From Robiginitalea sp. SC105 (lineage in GTDB: Bacteria; Bacteroidota; Bacteroidia; Flavobacteriales; Flavobacteriaceae): a DNA stretch of 64,000 nucleotides. The notes under the pieces are model-generated. The model made no database searches, had not been told where the DNA came from, and saw only the letters and a program-made list of their open reading frames with translations. The translations under genes were made by a program, and so were the position numbers. The stretch lies in NCBI RefSeq assembly GCF_014243345.1, contig NZ_JACLZF010000002.1, positions 1,364,001-1,428,000 on the forward strand, read 5' to 3'. Of this stretch, positions 1 to 8,668 are shown in pieces; positions within the stretch are counted from its first letter, which is position 1, and every line of letters starts with the position of its first letter.

Positions 1-535
1 CAAGGGCTGTCAGGACAAACCCCCAAAGATAGCGCCTCCTGTAAACGAGAATGATGCCCCCCAGCACCATGGGCAGGTACCCCAGGGCATGGGCCTTTGC
101 GTTGTGGCCAACCCCGAGGATGATGATCAGGTAGGTAGAAAAGCCATAGGCCAGGGCGCCGAGCACCGCCAGCCGGAATTCCACTTTCATGCAGCACATC
201 AGGATATAAAAGCCCAGCATGTAGAGGAAGAGGTAATCCGCCGGGCGCGGCAGAAAGCGGATGGCACGGTCGAGGTTCTTAAGGTAATCGTTGGGGTACC
301 GGGCACCGAGCTGGTAGGTGGGCATCCCCCCGAAGGCGCTGTTGGTCCAGTAAGGTTCCTCTCCGGTTTCCTTCCGGAACTCCTCCTGTTCCTGGGCCAT
401 CCCCCGGTATTGTACAATATCGGACTGGTAGATAACCTTGCCCTGGAGTACCGGGGCAAAATAGGCCAGTGAGGCCAGTGCAAAAAACACCAGCACAAAA
501 AAATGTGTAAAAAATTGCCTGAAATTGCGGTTCAT
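1..535 (-). CDS. YfhO-like membrane protein, C-terminus cut by window edge
   Basis: The open frame runs from an ATG at 535 to the window start with no stop, so only the N-terminal 178 or so residues are visible. A hydrophobic segment at residues 10-30 is followed by an extracytoplasmic stretch containing the motif FGGMPTYQLGARYPND. Further hydrophobic segments (about 95-115 and 120-140) then follow. This layout matches the large multi-spanning YfhO-like proteins common in Bacteroidota, which resemble lipid-linked glycosyltransferases in topology; their substrate is not established. The DUF4834 gene lies 25 bases upstream on the same strand, so the two are probably co-transcribed. The family call rests on recalled similarity and the rest of the protein is unseen. 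Confidence 0.75.
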   Translation of the reverse strand, partial: MNRNFRQFFTHFFVLVFFALASLAYFAPVLQGKVIYQSDIVQYRGMAQEQEEFRKETGEEPYWTNSAFGGMPTYQLGARYPNDYLKNLDRAIRFLPRPADYLFLYMLGFYILMCCMKVEFRLAVLGALAYGFSTYLIIILGVGHNAKAHALGYLPMVLGGIILVYRRRYLWGFVLTAL

Positions 536-560
536 GGGTTGGTCGGTACGGTATTACGGG

Positions 561-821
561 TTAATCGATTTCCTCATACTCGATATACTCGCCTACCGGT
601 TCCCCGGAGCGTTGCTCTTTTTGGGGTTTCCGGTCTATGGTGACTTCCCCGGTCCGGTTTACATCCCGTCCTGCCGGTGGTGCCTGATTAAATGCCTCCC
701 GGAAGTATTCCTCGGTCTTTCGGCTGGCATAGGATCGCAGCCATGGCCCGAGGAGCCGGCCAAGGATCATCAGGAAATAATAGCCGAGAAGCAGGAAGAG
801 AAGGACCTTTAAAATACCCAT
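561..821 (-). CDS. DUF4834 family small membrane protein
   Basis: This 86-residue protein has one N-terminal membrane segment (about residues 4-22, MGILKVLLFLLLGYYFLMIL) and a soluble polar tail ending in acidic residues (EYIEYEEID). Length, layout and position beside a YfhO-like gene fit the flavobacterial DUF4834 family, whose function is unknown. The ATG at 821 is preferred because a -7 promoter element lies about 20 bases upstream on the same strand. It probably forms the first gene of a two-gene unit with the YfhO-like gene. Confidence 0.8.
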   Translation of the reverse strand: MGILKVLLFLLLGYYFLMILGRLLGPWLRSYASRKTEEYFREAFNQAPPAGRDVNRTGEVTIDRKPQKEQRSGEPVGEYIEYEEID

Positions 822-841
822 ATTCTGAACGCTCTGTATAT

Positions 842-849
842 CAAAAGTA
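842..849 (-). promoter_or_regulatory. -7 promoter element for the DUF4834 gene
   Basis: TACTTTTG on the minus strand matches the Bacteroidota -7 consensus TAnnTTTG, and it sits 20 bases before the ATG at 821. A TTG that could serve as the -33 element is about 25 bases further upstream, which is slightly long. Confidence 0.5.
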
Positions 850-899
850 CGATTCCGACGTTGTATTAACTGTACAAAAGTCCTAAAATAATACTAAAT

Positions 900-1973
900 A
901 TGGCAGTGAAATCCCGTGGAATCCTTAATAAAACCGGTAAATACGGGCTTCTGGGCGCACTGCTGCTCTCCTGCCCCGTCGCGATAGCCCAGTATACGGA
1001 TGTGATCAACTCCAACCGGCCGGGAAAAGCCAATGGCGCCTATGCGGTCGGCAAAGGGGTCGTTCAACTGGAATCCGGTCTTTTTTACGAACAGCAGGAC
1101 CACGCCCTGCTCAATACGGAGTCGGGGATCTATGGCCTGGATGTGGCACTGCGGTACGGCCTGTTTTTTGAGGCGCTGGAATTGCAGTATGAAGGCACCT
1201 ACCAGAACCAGGACATCACCTATTCCAGCCTGGGCACGGAAGCCTCATTTACGGATTTCTATACAAACCGCCTGGGCGTGAAATACCTGATCTACGACCG
1301 GTACAAGGACCCGGAGCGGAACAAGCCAAATATCCGAAGCTGGCGGGCCAATAACGTATTCCAGCTCAAAAACCTGATTCCCTCCGTCGCGCTTTACGGC
1401 GGGGCGAATTTTATACTGGGTGAAAATCCTTTTTACCCGGCGGAACCCACAATCTCGCCCCGGGCAATGGTTGCGACCCAGAGCCGTCTGTCGCCGCGTT
1501 TTGTACTGGTCACGAACATCGCCTACGACCGGATCGGGACGGACTTTCCCGAATGGAGTTACCTCATTTCCCTCTCCCATGCCTTCCGGAACCCCAGGTG
1601 GAGCGTTTTTGTGGAAAACCAGGGCATCCAGAGCGACCGCTACTCGGACGTGCTGCTCAGAAGCGGCGTGGCCTACCTCTTCAGTTCCAATTTCCAGGCC
1701 GACCTGAACCTGGGAGCGGGATTTAAGAATACCCCGAGCCGGATCTTTATCAGCACCGGGGTCTCCTACCGCCTGGATTTCCACAAGGACGAACTGGTCC
1801 CAATCGAAGATCAGGAGCGGATTGGCCGGAATTCCATGCGCAAAGGTGGCAGGAAGCTTTCCAAAGCCGAGAGGCGCAGCCAGCGGCGTGCGGAACGCCG
1901 CAATAAAAAGCGGCAGAAAGGACAGGATGACGGCGATGGCGGGGGCGACGAGTGGGACATGGATGGCCTTTAG
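900..1973 (+). CDS. Outer-membrane MetA-pathway-like protein (transporter family)
   Basis: This 357-residue protein has a signal peptide of about 30 residues (hydrophobic GLLGALLLSCPVAIA then Q). The mature part starts YTDVINSNRPGKANG, the typical opening of the 'MetA-pathway of phenol degradation' family (Phenol_MetA_deg), thought to be outer-membrane beta-barrel proteins. Alternating aromatic/polar strands such as FFEALELQYEGTYQNQ support a barrel. The last 50 residues are unusual: a strongly basic stretch (KAERRSQRRAERRNKKRQ) followed by an acidic Gly/Asp tail. The substrate is unknown, and the name does not imply phenol breakdown here. It stands alone between a minus-strand pair and the GNAT-like gene. 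Confidence 0.75.
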   Translation: MAVKSRGILNKTGKYGLLGALLLSCPVAIAQYTDVINSNRPGKANGAYAVGKGVVQLESGLFYEQQDHALLNTESGIYGLDVALRYGLFFEALELQYEGTYQNQDITYSSLGTEASFTDFYTNRLGVKYLIYDRYKDPERNKPNIRSWRANNVFQLKNLIPSVALYGGANFILGENPFYPAEPTISPRAMVATQSRLSPRFVLVTNIAYDRIGTDFPEWSYLISLSHAFRNPRWSVFVENQGIQSDRYSDVLLRSGVAYLFSSNFQADLNLGAGFKNTPSRIFISTGVSYRLDFHKDELVPIEDQERIGRNSMRKGGRKLSKAERRSQRRAERRNKKRQKGQDDGDGGGDEWDMDGL

Positions 1974-2044
1974 CCGCTGAATTCCTTCAGGGGCTTTACA
2001 CTATGGCCAAAGTTTCCTAATATTGCTGCTTGCAAACGCAGCCT

Positions 2045-3166
2045 ATGATCCGAATAGAAGAAGCCCGGTCCAGGAAGGATTTGAAGTCCTTTGTGCGCTT
2101 CCCCTTCAAGCTTTACCGCAATTCCCCTTACTGGGTCCCGCCGATCATCAGCGAGGAGCTGGCATCTTTTGATCCGGCCGTCAACCCGGTATTCCGGCAG
2201 GCAGATGCCCAATTCTTCCTGGCGTACCGGGGGCGGGAGGTCGTGGGCCGCGTGGCTGCCATCGTCAACCGGACGGAGGTGGAATCCCAGGGGTTGAAAA
2301 AGATGCGTTTTGGCTGGTTCGATTTTGTGGATGACCCCCAGGTGAGCCGTGCCCTGATTGAAAAGGTAGCCGAAATCGGGATCTCCCGGGAACTGGAATA
2401 CATGGAAGGCCCCATGGGGTTTTCCAATATGGATAAGGTGGGCGTCCTTACGGAGGGGTTTGACCATATCGGCACCATGGTTACCTGGTACAATTACCCC
2501 TATTACGCCAAACACCTGGAGGACCTCGGGTTTACCCCCGAAAAAGAATACCTGGAAAGCAAGTTTCCGGCCTCCAATGCGGACCCGGCACTCTTTACGC
2601 GGGTCGAGGCCATGATCCGGGAGCGCTATGGCCTGCGTGCGCTGAATTTTAACAAGACGTCCGACATCATGCCCTGGACCGATCAGATGTTCGACCTGTT
2701 CAATGCTTCCTATTCCAGCCTGTCGTCCTTTGTTCCCATCTCCGAAGCGCAGAAAGCCTACTTCAAAAAGAAATATATCGGGTTCATCAACCCGGAATAC
2801 ATCAAATTTATTGTCGACAAGGAGGATCGGATCATCGCCTTTGCCATCGTGATGCCGGCTTTTTCAAAAGCACTGCAAAAAGCCAGGGGCAGGTTGTTTC
2901 CCCTGGGTTTCCGCCACCTGCTGCACGCCAGGAAACACAACAAGGATGCGGTATTTTACCTGATCGGCATCGACCCCGAATACCAGAACAAGGGGGTGAC
3001 CTCCATCATCTTCAACGAATACTACAAAGTCTTCAAGGAAAAGGGGATCGAAATGTGCTACCGCACCCCGGAGCTCGCCGAGAACAAGGCGATCCAGCAA
3101 ATGTGGAAACACTTTTCCCCTGAGGTATACAAGCGCCGCCGTACCTACCGCAAATCGCTGACATAA
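2045..3166 (+). CDS. GNAT-fold acyltransferase-like protein
   Basis: This 373-residue protein opens IRIEEARSRKDLKSFVRFPFKLYRNSPYWVPP. That opening is typical of a bacterial family with a GNAT N-acyltransferase fold, often carried in databases as 'hypothetical' or 'GTP cyclohydrolase' without good support. A motif near the C-terminus (YLIGIDPEYQNKGVTSIIF) matches the GNAT acyl-CoA loop pattern of Q/R-x-x-G. The acceptor is unknown. I chose ATG 2045 over the in-frame TTG at 2030 because family members start close to MIRIEEA. A strong hairpin terminator follows the stop immediately, so the gene is transcribed alone. Confidence 0.75.
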   Translation: MIRIEEARSRKDLKSFVRFPFKLYRNSPYWVPPIISEELASFDPAVNPVFRQADAQFFLAYRGREVVGRVAAIVNRTEVESQGLKKMRFGWFDFVDDPQVSRALIEKVAEIGISRELEYMEGPMGFSNMDKVGVLTEGFDHIGTMVTWYNYPYYAKHLEDLGFTPEKEYLESKFPASNADPALFTRVEAMIRERYGLRALNFNKTSDIMPWTDQMFDLFNASYSSLSSFVPISEAQKAYFKKKYIGFINPEYIKFIVDKEDRIIAFAIVMPAFSKALQKARGRLFPLGFRHLLHARKHNKDAVFYLIGIDPEYQNKGVTSIIFNEYYKVFKEKGIEMCYRTPELAENKAIQQMWKHFSPEVYKRRRTYRKSLT

Positions 3167-3194
3167 AAAAACCCGGTCGCATTGCCGGGTTTTG
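3166..3194. terminator. Bidirectional terminator between convergent genes
   Basis: A 7-bp GC-rich stem (AACCCGG / CCGGGTT) with an 8-base loop is flanked by A6 on the left and T4 on the right, so it can end transcripts from both sides. It lies between the GNAT-fold gene and the convergent serine palmitoyltransferase gene. Confidence 0.8.
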
Positions 3195-3243
3195 TGAGGG
3201 AGCCGGGGAACCCGGGCCCTGTTGGGTCTTCGTTTTCAATGGG

Positions 3244-4503
3244 TTATTCGCCCATGGCGGCGGCAACAGCTGCGGAGAGCCGTTTATACGTGCCGTTTTG
3301 CAACCGCTCCCGGATGGCGGAAAACGCCTCCAGGGTTTCTTCGATATCTTCGGCGGTGTGGGTGGCTGTGGGGATCATACGAAGCAGGATCAACCCCTTC
3401 GGGATCACCGGGTACACCACGATGGAACAGAAGATACCGTAATTTTCGCGCAGGTCTTTTACCAGGGCCATCGCCTCAGGGATACTCCCGTTCAGGTACA
3501 CGGGTGTGACACAACTACTGGTGGTGCCTATATCGAAACCGCGCTCCTTGAGCCCGTTCTGCAGCATGTTTACATTCTCCCAGAGCTTTTCCTTGAGTTC
3601 CGGCATGGTCCGTAGCATCTCCAGGCGCTTCAGGGCCCCTTTCACATAGACCATGGGAAGGGATTTGGCAAACATCTGGGAACGGAGGTTGTACTTCAGG
3701 TAATCGATGATTTCCTTGTCGGCAGCGAGGAAGGCCCCGATTCCCGCCATGGATTTCGCAAAGGTTGCAAAATAGACGTCGATCTCATCCTGTACCCCCT
3801 GCTCCTCCCCGGCCCCGGCCCCGGTCTTCCCGAGCGTGCCGAAACCATGGGCATCGTCTACCAGCAGGCGGAAATTGTATTTACTTTTAAGGGCGACAAT
3901 TTCCTTCAGCTTACCCTGTTCGCCCCGCATACCGAAAACGCCTTCCGAGATAACCAGGATACCCCCACCGGTCTGCTCTGCCAGTTTGGTGGCCCGCTCC
4001 AGGTTTTTTTCGAGGGACTCGATATCGTTGTGCTTGAAGGTAAACCGTTTTCCGACGTGCAGCCGCACCCCATCAATGATACAGGCGTGGGAATCCACAT
4101 CGTAGACGATGATGTCATCCTTGGAAACCAGGGCGTCGATGGCCGACATGATCCCCTGATACCCGAAATTCAGCAGGTAGGAAGCCTGTTTGTTCACGAA
4201 TGCCGCAAGCTCCTCCTCCAGTTGCTCGTGGAAATCCGTATGGCCGCTCATCATCCGTGCGCCCATGGGGTAGGCCGCACCGTGTTCCAGGGCGGCTTCG
4301 CCGTCCACCCTCTTTATTTCGGGCAGGTTGGCCAGCCCCAGGTAGTCGTTGATGCTCCAGGTGATGACTTCCTTTCCCTGGAATTTCATCCGGTTGGAGA
4401 TCGGGCCTTCCAGTTTGGGGAACACGAAGTATCCTTCTGCCTGGGATGCCCAACGACCGAGCGGACCTTTATTTTCAATGATGCGATCGAATAAATCTTT
4501 CAT
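3244..4503 (-). CDS. spt: Serine palmitoyltransferase / alpha-oxoamine synthase
   Basis: This 419-residue PLP enzyme of the alpha-oxoamine synthase family joins an amino acid to an acyl-CoA with loss of CO2. The PLP lysine is K250 in FATFAKSMAGIGAF, and the cofactor-binding DDAHG motif is at about 216-220. The AKSM-x-x-IGAF form around the lysine is the one I associate with Bacteroidota serine palmitoyltransferases rather than with KBL or BioF. The product would be 3-ketosphinganine, the first step of sphingolipid synthesis. The ATG at 4503 (MKDLFDRI) is the usual family start; an upstream extension to 4542 is less likely. A candidate -7 element lies near 4590. No other sphingolipid gene is adjacent. 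Confidence 0.85.
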   Translation of the reverse strand: MKDLFDRIIENKGPLGRWASQAEGYFVFPKLEGPISNRMKFQGKEVITWSINDYLGLANLPEIKRVDGEAALEHGAAYPMGARMMSGHTDFHEQLEEELAAFVNKQASYLLNFGYQGIMSAIDALVSKDDIIVYDVDSHACIIDGVRLHVGKRFTFKHNDIESLEKNLERATKLAEQTGGGILVISEGVFGMRGEQGKLKEIVALKSKYNFRLLVDDAHGFGTLGKTGAGAGEEQGVQDEIDVYFATFAKSMAGIGAFLAADKEIIDYLKYNLRSQMFAKSLPMVYVKGALKRLEMLRTMPELKEKLWENVNMLQNGLKERGFDIGTTSSCVTPVYLNGSIPEAMALVKDLRENYGIFCSIVVYPVIPKGLILLRMIPTATHTAEDIEETLEAFSAIRERLQNGTYKRLSAAVAAAMGE

Positions 4504-4583
4504 GTAGTTTAGCTTGGTTTCACACATTGTGAGAAGGATCAAAACCCGAACGAACTACTGGTCGTTCCGGTCCCGATCCGGGG

Positions 4584-4591
4584 CAAAAGTA
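4584..4591 (-). promoter_or_regulatory. -7 promoter element for serine palmitoyltransferase
   Basis: TACTTTTG on the minus strand fits TAnnTTTG, 80 bases before ATG 4503. A TTG about 24 bases further upstream (4616-4618) could be the -33 element. Confidence 0.4.
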
Positions 4592-4680
4592 CAGAAATTT
4601 ACGACGAAATCATAGCAATGCCGGATGGCAATTGCCGGAATTTTTGCATCCCTTCGGACCCGGGGGCTGTGTTCCCCTAC

Positions 4681-5721
4681 CTACTTGATTACCTGGATTT
4701 GCTGCACTTCCCCTACGTGCTTGCTGTCGAAGAACCCCTGGTCCTCCATCCATTTATCGCTGTAGATCTTGCTCATGTAGCGGCTGCCGTGGTCCGGGAA
4801 TATGACAACCACCCGGCTGTTTTCATCAAATTCACCGTCCTGTTGCAACTGTTTGAGGGCCTGCATGGCGGCGCCACTCGTGTAACCGGCAAAAATCCCT
4901 TCGCTGCGGCACAGTTCGCGGGCCGTGTGGGCACTTTCCTCATCCGTCACCTTTACGAACTGGTCGATGACCGTAAAGTCCGTGGCATCCGGGATCAGGT
5001 TCTTCCCAAGACCCTCGATGCGGTACGGGTAGATTTCCTCCGTATCGAATTCGCCGGTTTCGTGATATTTTTTGAGTACGGAACCGTAGGCATCCACCCC
5101 GATAATCCGGATTCCCGGATTTTGCTCCTTCAGGAAGCGGGCCGTACCGGAAATGGTCCCCCCCGTGCCGCTGCATGCGAGCAGGTGGGTAATTTGGCCG
5201 CCGGTTTGCTCCCAGATCTCCGGACCCGTGGTGGCGTAATGAGCCTTGATATTGAAATCGTTGAAGTACTGGTTGATATAGATGGAATTCTGGGTCTCTT
5301 CGTGCAGCCGCCGCGCCACCTGGTAATAGGAGCGCGGGTCGTCCGCGCTGACATGGGCCGGGCAGATATAGACCTTGGCACCCATTGAACGCAGCATGTC
5401 GATTTTATCCCTGGAAGATTTGGAACTGACGGCCAGGATGCAGTCGTACCCCTTGATGATACTGACCATGGCCAGGCTGAATCCTGTGTTGCCCGAGGTG
5501 GTTTCTATCACCGTGCTCCCGGGTTTCAACAACCCGCTGCGCTCGGCTTCCTCAATAATGAAGTGGGCAATTCGGTCTTTGGAGGAGTGGCCCGGATTGA
5601 AGGCCTCAAGTTTGGCAAAGTATTCGCCGGGGAAACCCGTCGTCAGTTTGTTCAAACGGACCAGGGGGGTTTTGCCAATAAGTTCCAGGATGTTATTGAA
5701 CGCCTTGATCTCTTGTTCCAT
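4681..5721 (-). CDS. Cysteine synthase / cystathionine beta-synthase-like PLP enzyme
   Basis: This 346-residue protein is a fold-type II PLP enzyme. K48 lies in [14 protein letters not shown] binds the cofactor phosphate side, and the glycine loop is SGTGGT. The phrase [21 protein letters not shown] is like cystathionine beta-synthase (EGIGxxxxP) rather than plain CysK, and there is no C-terminal CBS regulatory domain. It probably makes cysteine or cystathionine from (activated) serine. Homologues in flavobacteria are annotated both as cysteine synthase and as CBS, so the substrate is open. It starts at an ATG with an AT-rich leader. A -7 element lies 50 bases upstream. Confidence 0.85.
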   Translation of the reverse strand: MEQEIKAFNNILELIGKTPLVRLNKLTTGFPGEYFAKLEAFNPGHSSKDRIAHFIIEEAERSGLLKPGSTVIETTSGNTGFSLAMVSIIKGYDCILAVSSKSSRDKIDMLRSMGAKVYICPAHVSADDPRSYYQVARRLHEETQNSIYINQYFNDFNIKAHYATTGPEIWEQTGGQITHLLACSGTGGTISGTARFLKEQNPGIRIIGVDAYGSVLKKYHETGEFDTEEIYPYRIEGLGKNLIPDATDFTVIDQFVKVTDEESAHTARELCRSEGIFAGYTSGAAMQALKQLQQDGEFDENSRVVVIFPDHGSRYMSKIYSDKWMEDQGFFDSKHVGEVQQIQVIK

Positions 5722-5770
5722 ACAGTAAGGTTAGGCTCATAAACCGTCAGGAACGGTTCGGATTTAGGGG

Positions 5771-5778
5771 CAAAATTA
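5771..5778 (-). promoter_or_regulatory. -7 promoter element for the CBS-like gene
   Basis: TAATTTTG on the minus strand fits TAnnTTTG, about 50 bases before ATG 5721 and between that gene and the preceding oligopeptidase gene. No clear -33 TTG was seen. Confidence 0.4.
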
Positions 5779-5792
5779 CTATTTTTTTTTGA

Positions 5793-7850
5793 TTACGGCA
5801 CTTTTCCTTCCAGATCCAGGAGGAAGGCGTATTCCATAGCGGTTTCCCTCAGGGCCTCAAAACGCCCGGAAGCCCCGCCATGACCCGCCTCCATGTTGGT
5901 GTGTAAAAACAACAGGTTATTGCCTTTTTTCATGCACCTGAGCCTGGCCACCCACTTTGCGGGTTCCCAGTATTGTACCTGGGAGTCGTGCAGGCCGGTG
6001 GTAACCAGCAGATGCGGGTAGGTCTGTTCCCGTACATTGTCATAGGGGGAATAGGATTTCATGTAATCGTAGAACTCCGGGTCTGCCGGATTCCCCCATT
6101 CATCGTATTCGCCTGTTGTCAGCGGGATGCTTTCATCCAGCATGGTCGTGACCACATCCACGAAGGGTACGGCGGCAATCACCCCCCGGAAGAGTTCGGG
6201 GGCTTCATTCACGACAGCCCCCATGAGCAGCCCACCGGCCGATCCCCCATAGGCGTAGATGTGCTCGGGGCTGGTAAACTTTTCGGCGATCAGATAGCGG
6301 GCACAGTCCACGAAATCCGTGAACGTATTCCACTTTTTGAGCAGTTTGCCCTCTTCGTACCAGGGCCGCCCCAGGTATTCCCCGCCCCGGATATGCGCAA
6401 TGGCGTAGATAAAACCCCGGTCCAGGAGGCTCAGGCGAACTGTGGAAAAGTAGGGGTCCGTGGTGCTGCCGTATGAGCCGTACCCGTAAAGCAAGAGGGG
6501 GCTCGTACCATCCAGGGGCGTTTCCCTGTGGTAGACGAGGGATATGGGTACCCTGACCCCGTCACGGGCAGTTGCCCACATGCGCAGGGACCTGTAGTTT
6601 TCCTTCCGGAAGTTCCCGCCCAGTACTTCCTGCTCCTTCAGGATGGTCTTCTGGCGGGTGGCCATATTGAACTCGACAATGCTGTAGGGAGATGTCATCG
6701 CATTGTAGACATATCGGAGGTTTTCCGTGTCGAAATCCAGGTTGATGTACGGATAGGCCACGTAAGTTTCATTGTCGAAGGGGAGGTAATAGTCCTCCCT
6801 CCCATCCCAGCGGACTATGCGCATTTTACTCAGGCCATTGTCCCTTTCCGACACCACGTAATAGTCGCTGAAAATATCGAGGTCCTCGATCAGGACGGTC
6901 TCGCGGTGCGGGATGAAGGGTTCCCAATGCCGGCTATCGGTGCTGTCTTCCCGGGTCCGCATCACCTTGAAATTAATCGCGCCGTCCCGGTTGGTCAGCA
7001 CGTAGAACCAGTCCCCATAGTGGTAGATGGAGTATTCGACGCCCCGTTCCCGGGCCGAAAAAACCCGGAAATCGCCGTCCGGCTGGTCTGCCGGCAGTAT
7101 GCGGTATTCCGAAGTCAGGGTACTGAAGGACCCGATAATGATGAACTTTCGCGACTTGGATTTATAGACGTAGGTGTTGAAGGTGTCGTCCGTTTCCCGG
7201 TAAACGAGCTCATCTTCGGACGCCGGGGTCCCCAGCCGGTGTTTATATACCGAATCCGCCCGGAGGGTTTCCGGGTCCTTGCGGGTATAAAACAACGTCC
7301 GGTTGTCCGTGGCCCAGACTGAGCTCCCCGTGGTATGTTCAAGCAGGTCTTCGAAAACCTCGCCGGTTTCCAGGTCCTTGATCCTGATTTCATAGAGCCT
7401 GCGGGATACAACGTCCGTGCCGAAAGCTGCCAGGCGGTTGTCCGGGCTAACGGAAATCCCGCGAAGGTCAAAATAATCATGGCCGGCGGCCAGGAGGTTG
7501 GCGTCAAAGAGGATCTCCTCTTCGGCCTCCATGGATTCCCTTTTGCGGGCATAGACGGGATACTCCCTGCCGGTCTCGAAGCGGGTGATGTACCAGTATC
7601 CACTGAGCTTATAGGGTACCGAGGTATCGTCTTCCCGGATACGGGACTTCATTTCCTGGAACAGCACCTCCTGGAACTCCTTGGTATGGGAGGTCATCTC
7701 CCGGTAATAGGAGTTTTCAGCTTCCAGATACCGGATGACCTCCGGATTCTCCCTTTCCCGCAACCAGTAGTATTCATCGGTGCGTTCATCGCCGTGAAAC
7801 GCCAGTATGCGTGGTTTTTTTGCTGCTATCGGTGGCTTGGGGGTCGGCAT
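5793..7850 (-). CDS. ptrB: Oligopeptidase B (S9 family)
   Basis: This 685-residue serine peptidase of the prolyl oligopeptidase family has an N-terminal beta-propeller (about 70-410) and a C-terminal alpha/beta-hydrolase domain. The triad can be read directly: S537 in GGSAGG, D622 in GLHDSQV and H657 in AGHGGASGR. The family cuts short peptides after basic residues. The opening KKPRILAFHGDERTDEYYWLRERENPEV is characteristic. I chose ATG 7850 over an in-frame TTG at 7880 because a -7 promoter element (7878-7885) overlaps that TTG. No signal peptide was seen, so a cytoplasmic location is likely. Confidence 0.92.
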   Translation of the reverse strand: MPTPKPPIAAKKPRILAFHGDERTDEYYWLRERENPEVIRYLEAENSYYREMTSHTKEFQEVLFQEMKSRIREDDTSVPYKLSGYWYITRFETGREYPVYARKRESMEAEEEILFDANLLAAGHDYFDLRGISVSPDNRLAAFGTDVVSRRLYEIRIKDLETGEVFEDLLEHTTGSSVWATDNRTLFYTRKDPETLRADSVYKHRLGTPASEDELVYRETDDTFNTYVYKSKSRKFIIIGSFSTLTSEYRILPADQPDGDFRVFSARERGVEYSIYHYGDWFYVLTNRDGAINFKVMRTREDSTDSRHWEPFIPHRETVLIEDLDIFSDYYVVSERDNGLSKMRIVRWDGREDYYLPFDNETYVAYPYINLDFDTENLRYVYNAMTSPYSIVEFNMATRQKTILKEQEVLGGNFRKENYRSLRMWATARDGVRVPISLVYHRETPLDGTSPLLLYGYGSYGSTTDPYFSTVRLSLLDRGFIYAIAHIRGGEYLGRPWYEEGKLLKKWNTFTDFVDCARYLIAEKFTSPEHIYAYGGSAGGLLMGAVVNEAPELFRGVIAAVPFVDVVTTMLDESIPLTTGEYDEWGNPADPEFYDYMKSYSPYDNVREQTYPHLLVTTGLHDSQVQYWEPAKWVARLRCMKKGNNLLFLHTNMEAGHGGASGRFEALRETAMEYAFLLDLEGKVP

Positions 7851-7877
7851 GGGAGGCTCATCGTTTATATGCGATTG

Positions 7878-7885
7878 CAAAAATA
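7878..7885 (-). promoter_or_regulatory. -7 promoter element for oligopeptidase B
   Basis: TATTTTTG on the minus strand fits TAnnTTTG and lies 28 bases before ATG 7850. It decides the start codon, because the upstream in-frame TTG overlaps the promoter. Confidence 0.5.
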
Positions 7886-7947
7886 GTGTTTCTCATAAAA
7901 TTGGAACGGTGGCCGGGCCCGTGGGTACAGCTGCCCGAAAATTGGCG

Positions 7948-7955
7948 TATTTTTG
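7948..7955 (+). promoter_or_regulatory. -7 promoter element for ybaB
   Basis: TATTTTTG fits TAnnTTTG and lies 25 bases before ATG 7980. It is divergent from the oligopeptidase promoter in the same 129-base gap. Confidence 0.5.
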
Positions 7956-7979
7956 ACATGGAACTAAAATTTAAGACGC

Positions 7980-8306
7980 ATGTTCGGAGATTTGATGGGA
8001 ATGATGGGCAAACTCAAGGAGTCCCAGGAAAAAGTAAAGGCAACCCGGGAGCGCCTCGCCACGGTAACCCTGGAGGAATCCAGTTCGGACGGCCTCCTGG
8101 GCGTAACCGTATCTGCTTCCCGGGAAATAAGGGATATCCGCATCGCCGATGAGCTGCTGCAGGACAAGGAGCAGCTGGCGGATTACCTGGTTACCGTATT
8201 GAACAAGGCCCTCAAAAAAGCCGGCGACATTCACGATACGGAGCTTGCAGCTGCCGCCAGGGAGGGTATGCCCGACATCCCGGGGCTCGATAATTTCCTG
8301 AAGTAG
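7980..8306 (+). CDS. YbaB/EbfC family DNA-binding protein
   Basis: This 108-residue protein matches the YbaB/EbfC nucleoid-associated family in size and layout. An N-terminal helix ([26 protein letters not shown]) leads into the conserved core [29 protein letters not shown], then a C-terminal helix and the tail PGLDNFLK. Family members are small dimers that bind DNA. In many bacteria ybaB lies beside dnaX-recR; here it has oligopeptidase B and a DUF1508 gene as neighbours. It has its own -7 element. Confidence 0.85.
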   Translation: MFGDLMGMMGKLKESQEKVKATRERLATVTLEESSSDGLLGVTVSASREIRDIRIADELLQDKEQLADYLVTVLNKALKKAGDIHDTELAAAAREGMPDIPGLDNFLK

Positions 8307-8350
8307 AAATCCGTGGAATTCTGTAACTTGGGAATACCTATCGCCTTGCT

Positions 8351-8662
8351 ATGTTAGAATACCGGAAAGATCCCGGCGGAGGCTACCGTTTCGTGGTAAA
8401 AAGCGAACAGGGCCACCCGCTCCTGGAAAGCGTTTCCTTCCCGAACCGGGAGGATGCCCGGGACCAGGTGCGGCAGTTAAAGCCTGCCGCACTGGACCCC
8501 GTGAGTTTTGAACGCCGTACCGACCACAGGGGACGTTTCCAGTTTACCCTGCGGACGCAGGGTGGCCGGGTGGTGGGCCACAGCCAGTTCTACCGGTCCG
8601 AAGCCGGGATGGAAAACGGCATCACCAATATCCGGAGGCGCCTGGCCGACCTGGACCCCTGA
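8351..8662 (+). CDS. DUF1508 (YegP-like) protein, two repeats
   Basis: This 103-residue protein consists of two DUF1508/YegP repeats: residues 3-50 (YRFVVKSEQGHPLLESVSF) and 52-100 (FQFTLRTQGGRVVGHSQFY). Each has the pattern of a beta-hairpin, an S-x-x-F/Y segment and a short helix. The family is small, probably cytoplasmic and of unknown function. It lies 44 bases after ybaB and may share its transcript. It ends six bases before the convergent threonine aldolase gene, with no terminator between. Confidence 0.8.
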   Translation: MLEYRKDPGGGYRFVVKSEQGHPLLESVSFPNREDARDQVRQLKPAALDPVSFERRTDHRGRFQFTLRTQGGRVVGHSQFYRSEAGMENGITNIRRRLADLDP

Positions 8663-8668
8663 AAGCAC

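Noticed and set aside
2021-2044. TTG 2030 as start of the GNAT-fold gene
   Set aside because: The family N-terminus begins at ATG 2045; the five extra residues (MQTQP) add nothing conserved.
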